Shown: positions 23,047 to 38,200, counted from the first letter of the stretch. The stretch: DNA of 64,000 bases from Owenia fusiformis (GCA_903813345.2 CAIIXF020000010.1:6441169-6505168); one strand, 5' to 3'. Made by a program: numbers and translations. The notes: generated by a model from the sequence alone, not told the origin.

Positions 23047-23248
23047 GCTTAGGGAATTGAAGCTAGTTTCAGTACTTGGAGTCCACAATGATAACTTATG
23101 GCCTCCAAGTAGTATCTTTGTTTGTGCCTAGAACATAACATAGTACATAACATAATAATATTATATTACTTGTATATTTCCAGCTGAACTATTTCAAGCA
23201 ACTAACAAACTGAGATAAATATTTCATCAGTGAGTTGGAGAGATCAAT

Positions 23249-26200
23249 ATGGAGAGAGGGTGAGTAAAGTAGTAGTTTATATTGTTAGATAACTTCATTC
23301 AAATCCCTTGCCAAGGGCTGATGTAAAAAAGTAATTCCACCTTGGTGGGAATCAAGCCCAAAACCACCTGATTGCCTACACCTGGAAAATAATATGAATT
23401 AAGAATAACAAAATTATAATTAATCGTTATTGAACTCTTGTGATACTATGGAAATCAATTTTTTGCCCCTTTTCTAGACTTTGGGCCCCAGTAAATTTAA
23501 AAAGGTATGAATAGAATCGGAAAGAAACTGTTGGTTACAGTCTAATTTTGGTAAGATTGTCATCTTAAAACTAAGTTTAATCAATCAATTGATCATTATA
23601 ACTAATTGAAATCATTGTTTTCTGCTACATGAATAAAGATCTGATTGATATTACAGGTCACGTGTGAAGGGCTTGATTGACAGCTTGGACAAATTGAATG
23701 TCCAAAGAGGTTTGACCCCTGATGATCTTCAACAGTCCCGCTATGTTACCTCCAAGCTGCTCCAGTATGTCTCAAACACACAAGGTCAGTGTGTCAATAT
23801 TGTGTTTGTATTAGGGAAGAATTTCTCACATTTCTGAAATGTATGAGCTTGGCTTATTTTATCATCTGTTCTTGGATTATATATCATCTCTTTTGGATTA
23901 TTTATCATATGCACTTGGATAATTTGTCATTTGTTCTTAAATCAATCAGTTATCAAATGTATTTGGATTATTTCCATACGTATTTGGATTATTTTCATAT
24001 GTATTTGGATTATTTTCATATGTATTTGGATTATTTTCATATGTAGTTGGATTATTTTCATATCATGTAGTTGGATTTTTCATTATTTGTAAATAATCAC
24101 TAACATAAAAAAGTTGAATTTCATTAACAATTTATTTTTGCCATTTATTGAATATAACAAAATAATTTTTATTTGCTTGTGATAGGGAAAAAGGGGAAAG
24201 ATTGTGAGTAAACATAACTGAAGTGCATGTGTATTATAAGGCTTTATGTTGTAGCTTTTCATGTTGCATGATTCTAGTCACAAAATGACAGCGAAATTCA
24301 GAGCTTTTGAATGATCAGTTGTCAGTGTGCACAAATTATGTGCCCAATTGTTCAGTGATTAAATACCTGGCTTTAATTCCCTAGGGGATATCTTTTTAAA
24401 TGCCATGGTTTTGAAGGCTTAAGTGTTGAATTCATGATAGTTGAATACCCAATTATTGAATGGCTATGTGTTGAATTCATGATTGTTGAATACCCAATTA
24501 TTGAATGGCTATGTGTTGAATTCATGATAATTGAATACCCAATTCTTGAATGGCTATGTGTTGAATTCATGATTGTTGAATACCCAATTCTTGAATGGCT
24601 ATGTGTTGAATTCATGATTGTTGAATACCCAATTCTTGAATGGCTATGTGTTGAATTCATGATTGTTGAATACCCAGTTCTTGAATGGCTATGTGTTGAA
24701 TTCATGATTGTTGAATACCCAATTCTTGAATGGCTATGTGTTGAATTCATGATTGTTGAATACCCAATTATTGAATGGCTATGTGTTGAATTCATGAGGG
24801 TTGAATACCCAATTCTTGAATGGCTATGTGTTGAATTCATGATAGTTTAATACCCAATTCTTGAATGGCTATGTGTTGAATTCATGAGAGTTGAATACCC
24901 AATTCTTGAATGGCTATGTGTTGAATTCATGACAGTTGAATACCCAATTATTGAATGGCTATGTGTTGAATTCATGATAGTTGAATACTCAATTCTTGAA
25001 TGGCTGTGTTGAATTCATGATAATTGAATACCCAATTATTGAATGGCTATGTGTTGAATTCATGATTGTTGAATACCCAATTCTTGAATGGCTATGTATT
25101 GAATTCATGATAGTTGAATACCCAATTCTTGAATGGCTATGTGTTGAATTCATGAGAGTTGAATACCCAATTCTTGAATGGCTATGTGTTGAATTCATGA
25201 GAGTTGAATACCCAATTCTTGAATGGCTATGTGTTGAATTCATGATAGTTTAATACCCAATTCTTGAATGGCTATGTGTTGAATTCATGATAGTTGAATA
25301 CCCAATTATTGAATGGCTATGTGTTGAATTCATGACAGTTGAATACCCAATTATTGAATGTCTGATGATTTAATTGTCTGCGTGTTATTTCCTCAAGTGT
25401 TTGGAACAACATAAACACACCCTTGCTTTATTATTTTATTTCCAATAATAAAATTGGGATGCCGAAAAGGTAGATGGTAGATAAGCATGCTTTCATTCTC
25501 TATTAGATCAATCATATCCTGAAGAATCCTTGTTATAATCAGCATGGAAGTTTGTTAGTATGTTATAATTGAAAAAAATATAATTAAAATGTATCAGTGA
25601 TAATTATATCGTGAATTTTGTGTGATAAAATCACTAGTCCTCAATTTACTGTAATCTTGCATGTCACGGCCCATTATTGTGGATGGAAATCACCAATATC
25701 CCCTGACTGGATGTAATTAATTAGGACAACCATGTATATTAGTGGAACTGACAGTTATGCGGTGATAAGGAAATAATTTATTAACATATATTTTCAATTA
25801 GCTAGTTAAGACATGAACAATATAATTTTATTTTGGGTACCCCCCTCCCTGATCCCACCAATATTCATAATAATGTCTCATTATTATGTTGTCTTGGTAA
25901 CTCTGAATGACAATATGATAATACTGTATCAATCAATTGAATCTACTTATTTGGACTTCATAACTGGGTACATGTATTTACAAAACACTTCTTTTTTGAG
26001 ACTGTTCCCAATTTGAAGTTGATTGTGAATTATTTTATTTTTCAACTTTCAGATAAAGTTCATCGTGACCTGTTCTTGAAGAACATTTCTAATCTTGAGG
26101 TTCTCCTTTCCACCTTAGAGGTAATGTACAAATAGTAATCCTTAAATAAAAGAACTCCAACAACTTTTTGCCTATATCACATAGGGGAGATGACATTAAA

Positions 26201-29200
26201 CATGTACTAAACTTTTAATGGCCTAATTTCTAGAAATAGGCCCTGAATAAGTCTCTAATATTTACCTTAAATAAAATATTAGTCCATTAATTCTGTGGCC
26301 ACCAAAAAGTGGTGACATATTGTTGCTAATAACTTTCATTTTGGGACCGTTTTTTGGCGCATTCAGATCAAAAACTTCACATTTTTAATGAAATGCAGGT
26401 GTTGACATTTTGTCATGTTGATGCCTTATTAAATGTCATTGTTTTGATTTGTTTGTTTTCAGAACTCATCAGACAATTGTGTAAGACAGAATGTACTCTA
26501 TGTTCTTATTGAGCTCATTGGAAAATCACGTAAGTATTGATTTATCATAAATTCACCCACCATTAGTTCTAAAAATGAGAGTATAATTAATACTACCTGT
26601 TATTATATCCACTAGCCCTGTTATACTGCTTAATTATGGTGTTTTTCCTTATTTCTGCTGATATAATCTGGTTTGACATGAAACTTTGAACATTTTCGAT
26701 ATTGCTATAATGCTGGTCTTTCATTTTTATTAATTATCAAACATAGAATTTCAATTCTATTTCAAAAATAAAGCAAAGTATGTCACTATAATGTAAATCA
26801 AGAAAACCCTTGATATTGACTCAATTGCGCTGATATTGATTTTTATTAAGTTTCATCCAAGGTAACACACAAGGAAACGACAATTCGTTGTTATGTCTTT
26901 CACAAATGTGTTCCCTACAATGAAACTCCAATTTGTGTCCATAGTTAAATTCAATTTAATTCATTTGTGTTTGTGTCTCCCCTAGGTGTTCATTTTTTAA
27001 AACCATTTGTGTCCATATTTCCCATATAATATATTTGTGTTTATGTCTCCCCTAGGTGTTCATTTTAACCATTTGTGTTCATCAATATTTCCCATTCAAT
27101 ACATTTGTGTTTGTCTCCCATTCTGTTCATGTTTTCCACTTGTGTGTATATATCCCATTGGGCCAATTTATGTTTACATCTTCTGTTTTATGTTTTACAT
27201 TTGAAACCAGAGTTTTCTGCCATATATTTCTCTCTGTAGTTCTTTTATAATCACTTCACTCATTTCAGTCGTCCAAGTTTCAGCCATTCTGCCATATCAA
27301 ACACTTTCATGAATAGAACCATTAGTTTTGAACATGTCTTGGATACTGTGTTGGAAGTGTGAAGTTATAGGTTCTCTGTCAATTCTGTCTTGTTTAATTT
27401 TGTTTAATTTAAAAATTAAACCACCTCAGAATAAAACTCGTGGATTTTTAATTTATGACAATGTGTGTGTAAATGAGATTAATATACACATGGCTATATG
27501 TAGATGGAATCAGTTGACTCTATCTTTCACAAAATCCAGTGATTAAGATATTTATCAAAGCTGTTGATGAGAAAACATGTATAAAGCATGATTTGTGTTC
27601 TATTGCAAAAGTGTCAGTATTTTAATGATGGTCATGCATGAATTTTGTATTATATGAGCATTCAACATTCAGAGTTTTATTATGTCACCACCACCAACTT
27701 TGTCGATGGTGTTCAGTGGTTGATGTTCAGTGTTCAGCATTCGGCATCTGTAACAAATGGCAGGTGGTGACATTTTGCATTTTAATGCCTTGTATTAAAT
27801 TGAATTGTATCAGCAATGTGCTGATGAGCGTTGCTGCATCTGGATGAGCATACTTCCAGGAAAACCAACTATCTGTTAAACTTGAAATTTTTACAAATGG
27901 AAGAGATGACGTAGTCATGGGTATGCTGGATGAATTACTTACAGGGTAGCAAAAATTCAGATTCTTTCCATATTGTTATCATTCAATGTAAATCACTAAA
28001 ATAAGCTTTTAAATAGCAGGTTGGAACATAGGGTTAATCAGGTCATACTTCCTCATGGTGGTGCCATTTCTTATTGCAGACACAGGAAAGCGTGCTACAG
28101 TTATGGTACAACAAGGGGCCACACAGGTGCTGTTTCACTTGCTAGTGGATGACAACAAGACTGCAGAAAATGATGACCTACAGATAACAATACATCAAGT
28201 CCTGGCTAAGTTAGGCCCTAAAGGTATGTTTAGTCCATACACACTGATGATAAAAATTTCACATGATTTATGAAAAATAAAAATAAAAATTATTTTCAAT
28301 TATCAGATATGGATGCATTTCAATACAAGGATGAACCATTATAGTTTATTCAGGTGAGTATCAATGATACAGGGAAACTACAGAGAAATATCTGGAATTT
28401 GTGATCAAATGTTTCAAGAAAAGTTGTCAAATGATCCACGACTGTGGAAACAGAATGCTAATTTACAAGTTTACAACTTCCATTGCAATTTATAGTTTAA
28501 TGTTTATTCTTTTCAAACATACGTTCATTTAACAGAAATGTATAGGTCCAGAAATTTATTTGAGACAGTAGAAAGGCTTGGTCATTTCACTATGACTTAA
28601 AATTTAAAAATCTTCATTTTAGATCGGAAGTTTGGAGTGAAGGCAAGATTAAGTCAGGCCCTCGCAGTAACCCTCAACATTGTACGGAACCACACCAGCA
28701 GCCCCAAATCCATACAGCCTGTCCTCCAGGTCCTCAAACAGCTTGCAAACAATGGTCAGTCTCAAATTTCACTTTTGCAGTAGTTATTTCATGCAATGAG
28801 ACACTTGACTTATTCTGTCATAAATGAAGAAAAAACTTAAGAAACAATAGAATGCTATGTGCCAATAGAATGGAGGATGTGAGATTCAAGAAAAACCTCT
28901 TAGTGTAAGACATGCACATTACCAAATTGTAAATGATCTTGAATTCTAGAATATATCTTGGAAAGATTAAACAATTTTATTAATGGAAGAAGTTGAACTC
29001 CTAATTACTGCAGTTCTTATTTCAGAGTCGGTTCTGCTCATAGTATCCTTTGTTTTGCCATTTTTCACCTTTAATTGTCATTATATTGCAAATTATCTCA
29101 AAACTGCTTTTCAGCTGTGAATGCTTCCTACCTTGGAAAGAATGGTGCTATAAGTTACCTGTTTAAGATCGTATCTGTATGCGGACGGAAGCACCTCACT

Positions 29201-32200
29201 ATATTGAAGTGTGCTCTCGACACACTTGGGTCACTGGTCAAGTCTAAGAGTAATTCAGCACGTGCAATAGGTCATGGTGGCGTACCCATGTTGATGTCTA
29301 GTTTCTATGATTGGCATAAGGTGGACACAAAGAACAGACATACAAATTTACGCAAATCTATATTGAACATTCTCAAACACATTACAAATCTCAGTAAGTA
29401 GGAATTTGTCGGTTTTTGAACAGTTGATTAGATCATTGCCCTTTATCCCTGTTAGTAAATCACACTACCCTCTGGCTATTATTAATGATTTTACATATTT
29501 GCTGTTGATTTGATCTTAATGATCTTAAATGATCATTCATGGCCTTTATGGGAAGTTTAATTGATATTTCCTACTTGAAACAATTTCGTTTTTAATATGT
29601 AATTTTAATCTGCTTTAATATAGGCTATATCAATGGCTGATCTCTAAAAATGTATGACTCAAGTTACTATAAAGCTCTGATCATCGATGGTAAAAACCCA
29701 GACATCTTGAGCCTTCTCCGTTTGATTTGTATGTCACCACCAAAAGTGGAAACATGTTGTTATGGTCTCCATTTTTATGATGGCGGTTAGTGTCCAGCAT
29801 CTGGCATTCGGGGTCTGTTACAAATGGCAGGTGGTGACATTTTTCATGTTAAAGCCTTGAATATCTAATATTTTCAGAATCTGGTAGAAAAGCTCTCATT
29901 GAGGGAGATGGAATCCGTATCCTGTACACAACATGCCAGGAAACACTGCAAGTTCGTGAATTAGAAAGTGTCATATTTGTTGCCAGCCTCATTCTGAGGA
30001 AATGCTTCCCAAAGAACCGTCTTCCACTACAGAATGTATGTAGCGCCATCTCTTGTTCTCTTCCTGAGAGTGATTTCCATATCCCTGAATCTTATCTCAA
30101 CCCAGATCTACAAGGTAAGACTTGCCTTAGTGGAATTTTGTGCATTATAGATTCCTTCTATAGAAAAATGAACAATTGTATTATTTCCAAATATGAACTG
30201 TCAAAAGAATGATAGGAACCCGAAAGGTATCGAAGTTGGAAAATTTGTGCGAAAAGTTGATCCTGTTATATTATGTAATGAATGACCAAAATGTATAGAA
30301 TAACACTTATTCTCTAAATATAATGTATTATGTTGCCAATGGGAGATTTGCTTAATATTGCTGCCTTTATACTTTATATATTTTAGATAGAATAGATTTT
30401 TTCCATTAATTTTTAGCGTTTTAGTCTATAGTCCATTTGGGAGTAGTTTTGTGTGGTTAGATGAGATACAGTGCATGATTTTTATCAACATTTTAATCTT
30501 GGTATTAGAGTTCTCACTCATAAAATTTTAAATCATCATTCATATGATTAGATTTTTGGTGATGTCATTGCATCATTTATATTTCTTACATAGATTTTGT
30601 AATTTTCTAACTAATATCTGACTATAATATTAACATTAGTGGCATAGCGTTATGGTTCCTACACTATGAACTCCCATATATACATGTACAGGTCTGTGAA
30701 AGAGTTGCACCTTTTAGTATTAGTCCTGGCCTTGAAAAGTTATGGAATAGCAGATTTGCATCAAAAATGGCTTATTATCAATGGATTTTACGATCCCAAG
30801 AATGTTGGGGAAGTTTTGAGGGGGATAGAGAATTGAACATGTTTTATTCACAAAAGAAAACAAAACAAGATTAAACCATTCCCAGCTAATCCACCAACCC
30901 CTACCTAATTATTCACAACTTTGACATTTGGCTAATAAGGTGACTAGTTGAAACAGTAGGAACCATTAGGATGACTGAGTGTTGCATCTTTGCTATAGAT
31001 AGCTCTCTTTCTTTCATGCTTCTCTAGATCCAACATTTTCTCACAATGCCGCATCATCTACAGGTTGCCACGGAGATGACAGCTCATTGGATAATGACGA
31101 TGACATCAGTAGTGATGATAATGACGCTGCCAAACTGGAGTCTGAGGTGAGATATCTACTCATTTTAGAAATTGTAGTAAGATATAGACTATGTATTTTT
31201 AGGAGAATGGTTTATACAGAAATATTTTATATTAATTTACACTGAAAACTCACAAAAAAATTATATTGACATGATGAAGTATTCAAAATGACAAATGTGC
31301 ATACAAAAATACTGTATGGGGCATTATTTTAAGGTATATAAAGTTTTGTATAAGTGTATGTGTACAATGTGTATTGTATATAGCAAGCTGAAGAATACAT
31401 GCAGGAGTTAAGCTCTGAGATTGGTGTGAGTATAATATGTAACATGCTGGCATATATCAGTCTAACATTTAACAACTGTAGGGGGAGTATTAGAATACTA
31501 TTAGTACGATTATTAGATAGAGGGGGATGTCCTCAAATGAGGGTACACTGGAAAATTCTAATGGGAAAATTCATGGTCAAAGATATTCTCCATACCTGGT
31601 CCTTTCAAAGTTCTGTGTGAACTGGCTGAAGTAACTGTAAATTTTTTTATTCTGAGCTAACATCAATGGACTGATATTGTGTCAAGTCTCCCTTTTATGT
31701 TTAAGATTTATGTTTGTTATAATTTAAGATTTTTGGACCTGGAACATGGTCTTGTGGTTAAAGCTTATAAGGCTGGTGTATTATATTTACTTCACACCTA
31801 TTAACATAAGAGCTTCAATGTAAATCTGAAATTCGTTACATTCATGTTTGATAGAAGAGAAGCTCAATATATAACTTTGACCCTAGGATGCCTCATTTTT
31901 TAAAAATCAACAATGTGTATGTTCAGATTAATAAACTAATTGACCTTATTTTATGTAAATATATTAATTAATAAATGCTCACCAATTAAGTGGAATGACA
32001 GATGTATATTGAAAGACCAAAGTCCATTATGGTTCAAGTTAAAGGTTTTTCTGATTTTTATTTTGGTGCATTTTGGGCCACTGAGCTTCTTTATTTACAC
32101 ATTTTTTATTAATCTAAAGATGTTTGAATAACTGACCTATTATTATTATACTGCTTTTACTTGATCAACACAAGCTGACCTTTAAAACCCCACTTACCAT

Positions 32201-35200
32201 AAATTAAATGTGATTTGTGGCTTGCTCCAACTACCAATGGTGCTCAGTGGTTAATTCCTTCATATAACTGTATTGAACATAGAACACAACTGATCAAGGT
32301 CATCTTTATGTCTTTTGTCTTTATATTATGGAGGGACACCATTGACCTCTCCACCTTAATTGTTTTGAATACAAAATCTTGTGCAAGTTGGGTTTTTAAT
32401 TGATTTCATAATAGGAATGTTCAATCTACTCTAATATTGGCAGAGTGTCATTTATGGAACACCTAAATTCTCGTGAAATGCAACATGTAACCCCCAAATT
32501 CTCATGAAGTACAACGTGTAATCCCCACATTTCAGGATGACCTAGATGGAGAGCGAGAAAGAGCTCCACCAAGTGTTCAGTCGGCCAGTGAACTTGCTGC
32601 AGCATACAGTCAGTTCTTCCCAGAAATAGCTGAGTTTTTGGTAAGTCAATGTAGAAAGGCTAATTAAAAGTGTACAAATTTGTAGTTTAGAATTATTAAA
32701 TGACTGTTTATTATGTAATACTATATGGCTACATAATGAATTCAGTCCAATATTTCCTCTCTGTTTTGGTTTTGGAGTTTGAGTAAAGCCTGTTTATATG
32801 TAATTCCCTTGGTTTTGTAAAAACATTCAATAGATTAATTGGACTTGCATTGATTTGCATTAATTGATTTCACTTGCAAATGTAATTAAAGTTAAATGAA
32901 TTCTTTATTGTATATTTTGTGCATTAACCATTAATCCCACTGTCACTATTTGTAAAATGTTGACTGTGCACTCCCATAGCACATTCTAACCCAGCGATTT
33001 AAACAGTTTATACTGACTGAGACGTCTTATGTTTCAGTCAACAGAAGAAGACCAAGGAGCCAAGGCAAGGGCCCCTGTAGGTAGCCAATCAGACAGTGTT
33101 TTACATACCCCATATAGATCATTGGCTGCGAGTGGACGCTACAGTATGCCAAACTTGCCTAGTGCATCGGCAGAGGAAATCATGCTAGGATTTAATGATA
33201 TGAGCATGCATGATGGGAGTAGACATAAAGAAACTTATACAAGGAAAAGTGATCTGAATATTCGAGATAATATCACTAGTGTAAACTTTGCTGGAATGTC
33301 TATGGAACGACGGACATCCGATAACCAATCAGACATTACATTAGATGAAACCGAGACTTTAGGTTTTCAAACCTCGGCTAAAGTTCCAATTAGAAGACCC
33401 CAACAGAGTACATCGAATAAAAGCCCCAAAGTAAAACGAAAAGCGAAAAGAAAACAAAAAACTCAAAGTCCTTCTAAAATGAAATCGCCCAGCAAAATGG
33501 ACGATTGGTTTACGTCAGATTTGCAGTCTTCTTTATCAATCACCCAGATTTCTCCTCGTGACACCAAAGAGGAAACCCCATCTGAGGAATCACTCAGTGA
33601 GGAAGAGGAGCCTGGGGTCTATGAAGGACCAGATACATATGCAAGTATTGCTGCTAAAACCAAAGGTGTAGGCAGGTGGAACAAGATTGCATTTCCTGAT
33701 CTCCATGGACATAAACCACCCCCTTTCCCAGAGCCTCTCTATGAGAGAAAGTTTGGAGTTCAAAGGTCAGTACTGAATGTCTTATAAAGGAAATTGTTGT
33801 CGTCTAATTGTATTTAGTTATACTTCAAGACTGCTATAGGGCCAACTCAAAAGATCAGATGTGATTTTAGCTCATATTTTTTTTAGAATGTAAAATGTAT
33901 TTTGTAACTTCTATTTATTTTTGTATGTAGAACATATAGGTTTTAATAGAAAGGGGAATTCCAACTAATTAAATGAAAGGATGGAGGTAGTGAAGTATTT
34001 GTCAGAAACAAATGTAACATATTGCAGAATATCCATACAACTTTAAAAATATTTAACGAAAACAGTAAATGCAACCAATTTATCCTCTACTTTGAACAAT
34101 TATACTAAATTTTTAAAATGTATGTCTGCATTTTAAAAGTCTATCCATTATCTAGGTGTAAAGTTTTTGAAGACATTGACCGCATGATCAACCCAGACCA
34201 AGTGATGGAGCATGTTGTCTTTGACCTTGATGCCATTGTGGCCAGCGCTGGCGACACCTATAACTCACGATATTCCGTCAACTCGAACAGAGATGCATCA
34301 AGGTTTGTTAATTACCACAAGTCATAGCTTCCAAATTATTAATGGTGATATATTGTTATGGTCTCCAACTTCTTTGTGGACTGTGTTTGGTGGTTGGTGA
34401 TCAGCAGTCAGTGTTCGTTGTCTGTAACAAATGCAGGTGATGACATTTTACATGTTAATGCTTTTTAGCTGACATGGTGAGCTTTTGCAATCACTCACTT
34501 GTCCGTCTGTCTGTCCGTCCGTCTGTCCGTCCGTCAACAATAGTGGCACGTTTTAAAACCTCTGTCGATAGGATTCCTGTTTTAAGTTATTTCTGTTCAA
34601 CATCAATACAGAAAAAACCCCTATGACCACCCTATGCAGACAGAGCCTGTGGGAAATATTGGGTGCGGCGCAAATGAGCGGAGGGTGCGGAGCTAACGGT
34701 CATTTTTTAATTTAAAATTGGGATATTTCTGAAACTAAGCCGTTTTGGGACTTCAAATATACCAAGATATGTGTATTTGACACCAAATATCAATAAAATT
34801 GTGAAAATAGTAGTGCAATTCATTCTATAGCGACGCAGTATGCCTTAAACATTTCCCAGACCTATATATTTTGAGACTATCCTTTTAATACTGCGTCCCC
34901 AGCATTCATAAAAAATGGTGTTCAAGATACACTACCCATGCAAATTATTTTTGCATCTTAGAAGCCAGGCAGTATCTGTGTGATTTTATAAAAATTCGGA
35001 AATGTTCTTCAGATATGAGCCCCTCTAAATATTGGGTGCGGAGCTACGTTTATGGAGCTGTTCCGCACCCAATATTTAGAGGGGGCTCATATCTGAAAAA
35101 ATTTCCGAATTTTTATAATATCACACAGATACTGCCTGGATTCCAAGATGCAAAAATAATTTGTATAGATAGTGCACCTTGAACACCATTTTTTATGAAT

Positions 35201-38200
35201 GCTGGGGACTCAGTATTAAAAGGATAATTTCAAAATATATAGGTCTGGGAAAGGTTTAAGGCACATTGCGTCGCTATAGAATGAATTGCGCTACCCAATA
35301 TTTCCCACAGGCTCTGTCTGCATAGGGTGATGACTCCTGGTTCAAAAGCTCGCCTATTTTCAAAATGGCCGTCACTTTTGTCTCGCGAAATTCACTTTTA
35401 GCCCATTTCCTAGCTAACCTCTGTCGATAGGATTCCTGTTTTAAGTTATTTCTGTTCAACATCAATACAGAAAACCCCCCTATGACTCCTGGTTCAAAAG
35501 CTCTCCTATTTTCAAAATGGCCGTCACTTTTGTCTCGCGAAATTCACTTTTGGCCCATTTCCTAGCTTTACAAATAATTTCAGGTGTCCTACATTGTAAA
35601 AATCCATGTCAATGTGAAGATTAGATATATGAAATAATTTTGTTACAAAAAATCAGCAAAAAATTGTATCCATTTTTTTATTTTCAGCCATTTTAGTTAA
35701 CATTGATTTGTCCATCTGTCTCGCAAAATTCACTTTTGGACCATTTACCTTAAACCCTCTGTTGATAGGATTCCCATTTAAAGTTAATTTTGTTCAACAT
35801 CAATACAAAAACTCTCCTATGACTCTTGGTTCAAAAGCTCGGCTATTTTCAAAATGGCCGTCACTTTTGTCTCGCGAAATTCACTTTTGACCCATTTCCT
35901 AGCTTTACAAATAATTTCAGGTGTCCTACATTGTAAAAATCCATGTCAATGTAAAGGGTAGATATATGAAATAATTTTGTTACAAAAAATCAGCGAAAAA
36001 TTGTATCCATTTTTTTATTTTCAGCCATTTTAGTTAACATTGAAGTATCTGACTTGCGAAATCCACTTTCTGTGGCACGTTTTAAAACCTCTGTCGATAG
36101 GATTCCTGTTTTAAGTTATTTCTGTTCAACATCAATTCAGAAAACTCCCCTATGACTCCTGGTTCAAAAGCTCGCCTATTTTCAAAATGGCCGCCATTTT
36201 TGTCTCGCGAAATTCACTTTTGACCCATTTCCTAGCATTACAAATAATTTCAAGTGTCCTACATTGTAAAAGTCCATGTCAATGTAAAGAGTAGATGTAT
36301 GAAATAATTTTGTTATGAAAAATCAGCGAAAAATTATATCCATTTATTTATTTTCAGCCATTTTAGTTAACATTGATTTGTCCATCTGTCTCGCAAAATC
36401 CACTTTTGGACCATTTACCTTAAACCCTCTGTCGATAGGATTCCCATTTTAAGTTAATTTTGTTCAACATCAATACAAAAAACTCTCCTATGACTCTTGG
36501 TTCAAAAGCTCGCCTATTTTCAAAATGGTTGCCATTCTTGTTTCGCGAAATTCACTTTTTGCCCATTTAGTCTAATTTCCTAGCTTTACAAATAATTTCA
36601 GCTGTCCTGCATTGTAAAAAGCCATGTCACTGTAAAAGGTAGTTGTATGAAATAATTTTATTACAAAAAATCGGCAAAATATTATATCCGTTTTTTTTAT
36701 TTTCAGCCATTTTAGTTAACATTGATTTGTCCATCTGTCTCGCGAAATCCTCTTTTGGACCTTTTGCTTAAAACCTCTGTTGATAGGATTCCAGTTTCAA
36801 GTTATTTTTGTTCAACATCAATACAAAAAACTCCCCTATGACTCCTGGTTCGAAAGCTTGCCTGATTTCAAAATGGTCGCCATTTTTGTCTCGCGAAATT
36901 CAATTTTGGCCCATTTCCTAGCTTTACAAAAAGCCATGTCACTGTAAAGAGTAGTTGTATGAAATAATTTTGTTACAAATTATTGGCAAAAAATTATATC
37001 CGTTTTTTTTTTCAGCCATTTTAATTGACTGAGAGACAGATGGCTTGAAATAATTTTGTAACAAAAAAAAAGCAAAAAATTATATTCGTTTTTTTTCTGT
37101 CACCATGTGAGCCCAGTACCCACGGTACTAATTTTCTACTTATTTTGGTGGAATTTTCTGAATAGAAGTTCAAGGTTTGATTATACAAATAGCAAATTAA
37201 GATTCATAGGCACTGATCAGTGATTTTCATTGTATTTCCTATGCAAATTAAAAGATTTTGTCAGAGATAATTGCAGACAAAAGATCGCTATCACATGATG
37301 AATAATATGTCGATTTTTACAGAATTTCAAGTTTTGGAATGTAGAACTCTCAATTCACCATACAGTGTGAAAATCTAACGATTCAATAAAGTCTAGTAGG
37401 GGAAGATTTACTAAATTAACTGATTCTGTATTCCAGGATTGGGCGTATTGAGGACTATTCCGACTACCTCAAGTTTAACTCACAATTTGAGAGTGGCAAC
37501 CTTAGGAAGGCAATACAGGTAGGAAATACATAGCACAGGGATAGAATCAATGTTTTTGGTATAACATGTAAATGGAATTGCACATTCCCCAGTCTTCCAA
37601 TATTGGTTGATATTTTAGAACTGGTGTTTGTTTTCAACCTTTACAATTGTCTCGTAACTTTAGAGGTAGTCATTGAAGATTGGCCTTGATAATGATAAGC
37701 AACGCCCCCCAAATATATCTTATTCAAAATGGTCCATTCCACTTAAACAAAGGGACCATATTACAATGTTACGTCAATATAAGATGGCAAATTGTATGTT
37801 TTACAGGTTAGAGAGCTGGAGTATGACTTGATCCTGAGTCCTGATGTTAACACCAACCACCATCACCAATGGTTTTACTTTGAAGTGAGCAATATGAAAG
37901 CAGGCATGAAGTACAGGTTCAACATTGTGAACTGTGAGAAAGTCAACAGCCAGTTCAACTTTGGTAAGTATTGCCTGGAAAAAATTCACAATATTGTGCA
38001 AATAGTGTATTTTATTTTATGAAATGCTATCATGGATGTAGCGCCCGGTACGCTGGGTACACACAGGCGTACCAGATGGTTGCAAATTTGCTCCAAATAC
38101 AACCAAATTTCAAAATTTTCCCCGGGGGAGAACTCCCAGACCCCCATGAATTCTCGTTTTTTGACTCACTCAACTCTTTGTTCCTGTGGTGGTGTCGTAC

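Larger units (their letters stand above)
17745..23183. other. Intergenic region between POLI and AGTPBP1
   Basis: Divergent intergenic stretch. It contains a degenerate MITE copy (about 18013-18135), a poly-C tract, a candidate promoter near 20 kb and two fold-back repeats. A strong donor (GTAAGT at 20111) and an acceptor (CAG ending 23183) on the plus strand could define a non-coding first exon of AGTPBP1 and its intron. Open frames such as the one around 19620-19820 do not match any family I recognise. Confidence 0.55.

Noticed and set aside
22422-23088. Two similar protein-like frames in opposite directions
   Set aside because: They are the mirrored arms of a fold-back repeat; neither resembles a known protein nor has splice support.
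24373-25253. Long open frames with a 15-residue repeat on both strands
   Set aside because: They come from the 45-bp minisatellite, whose unit is a multiple of three; the region is an intron of AGTPBP1 between exons that splice in phase.
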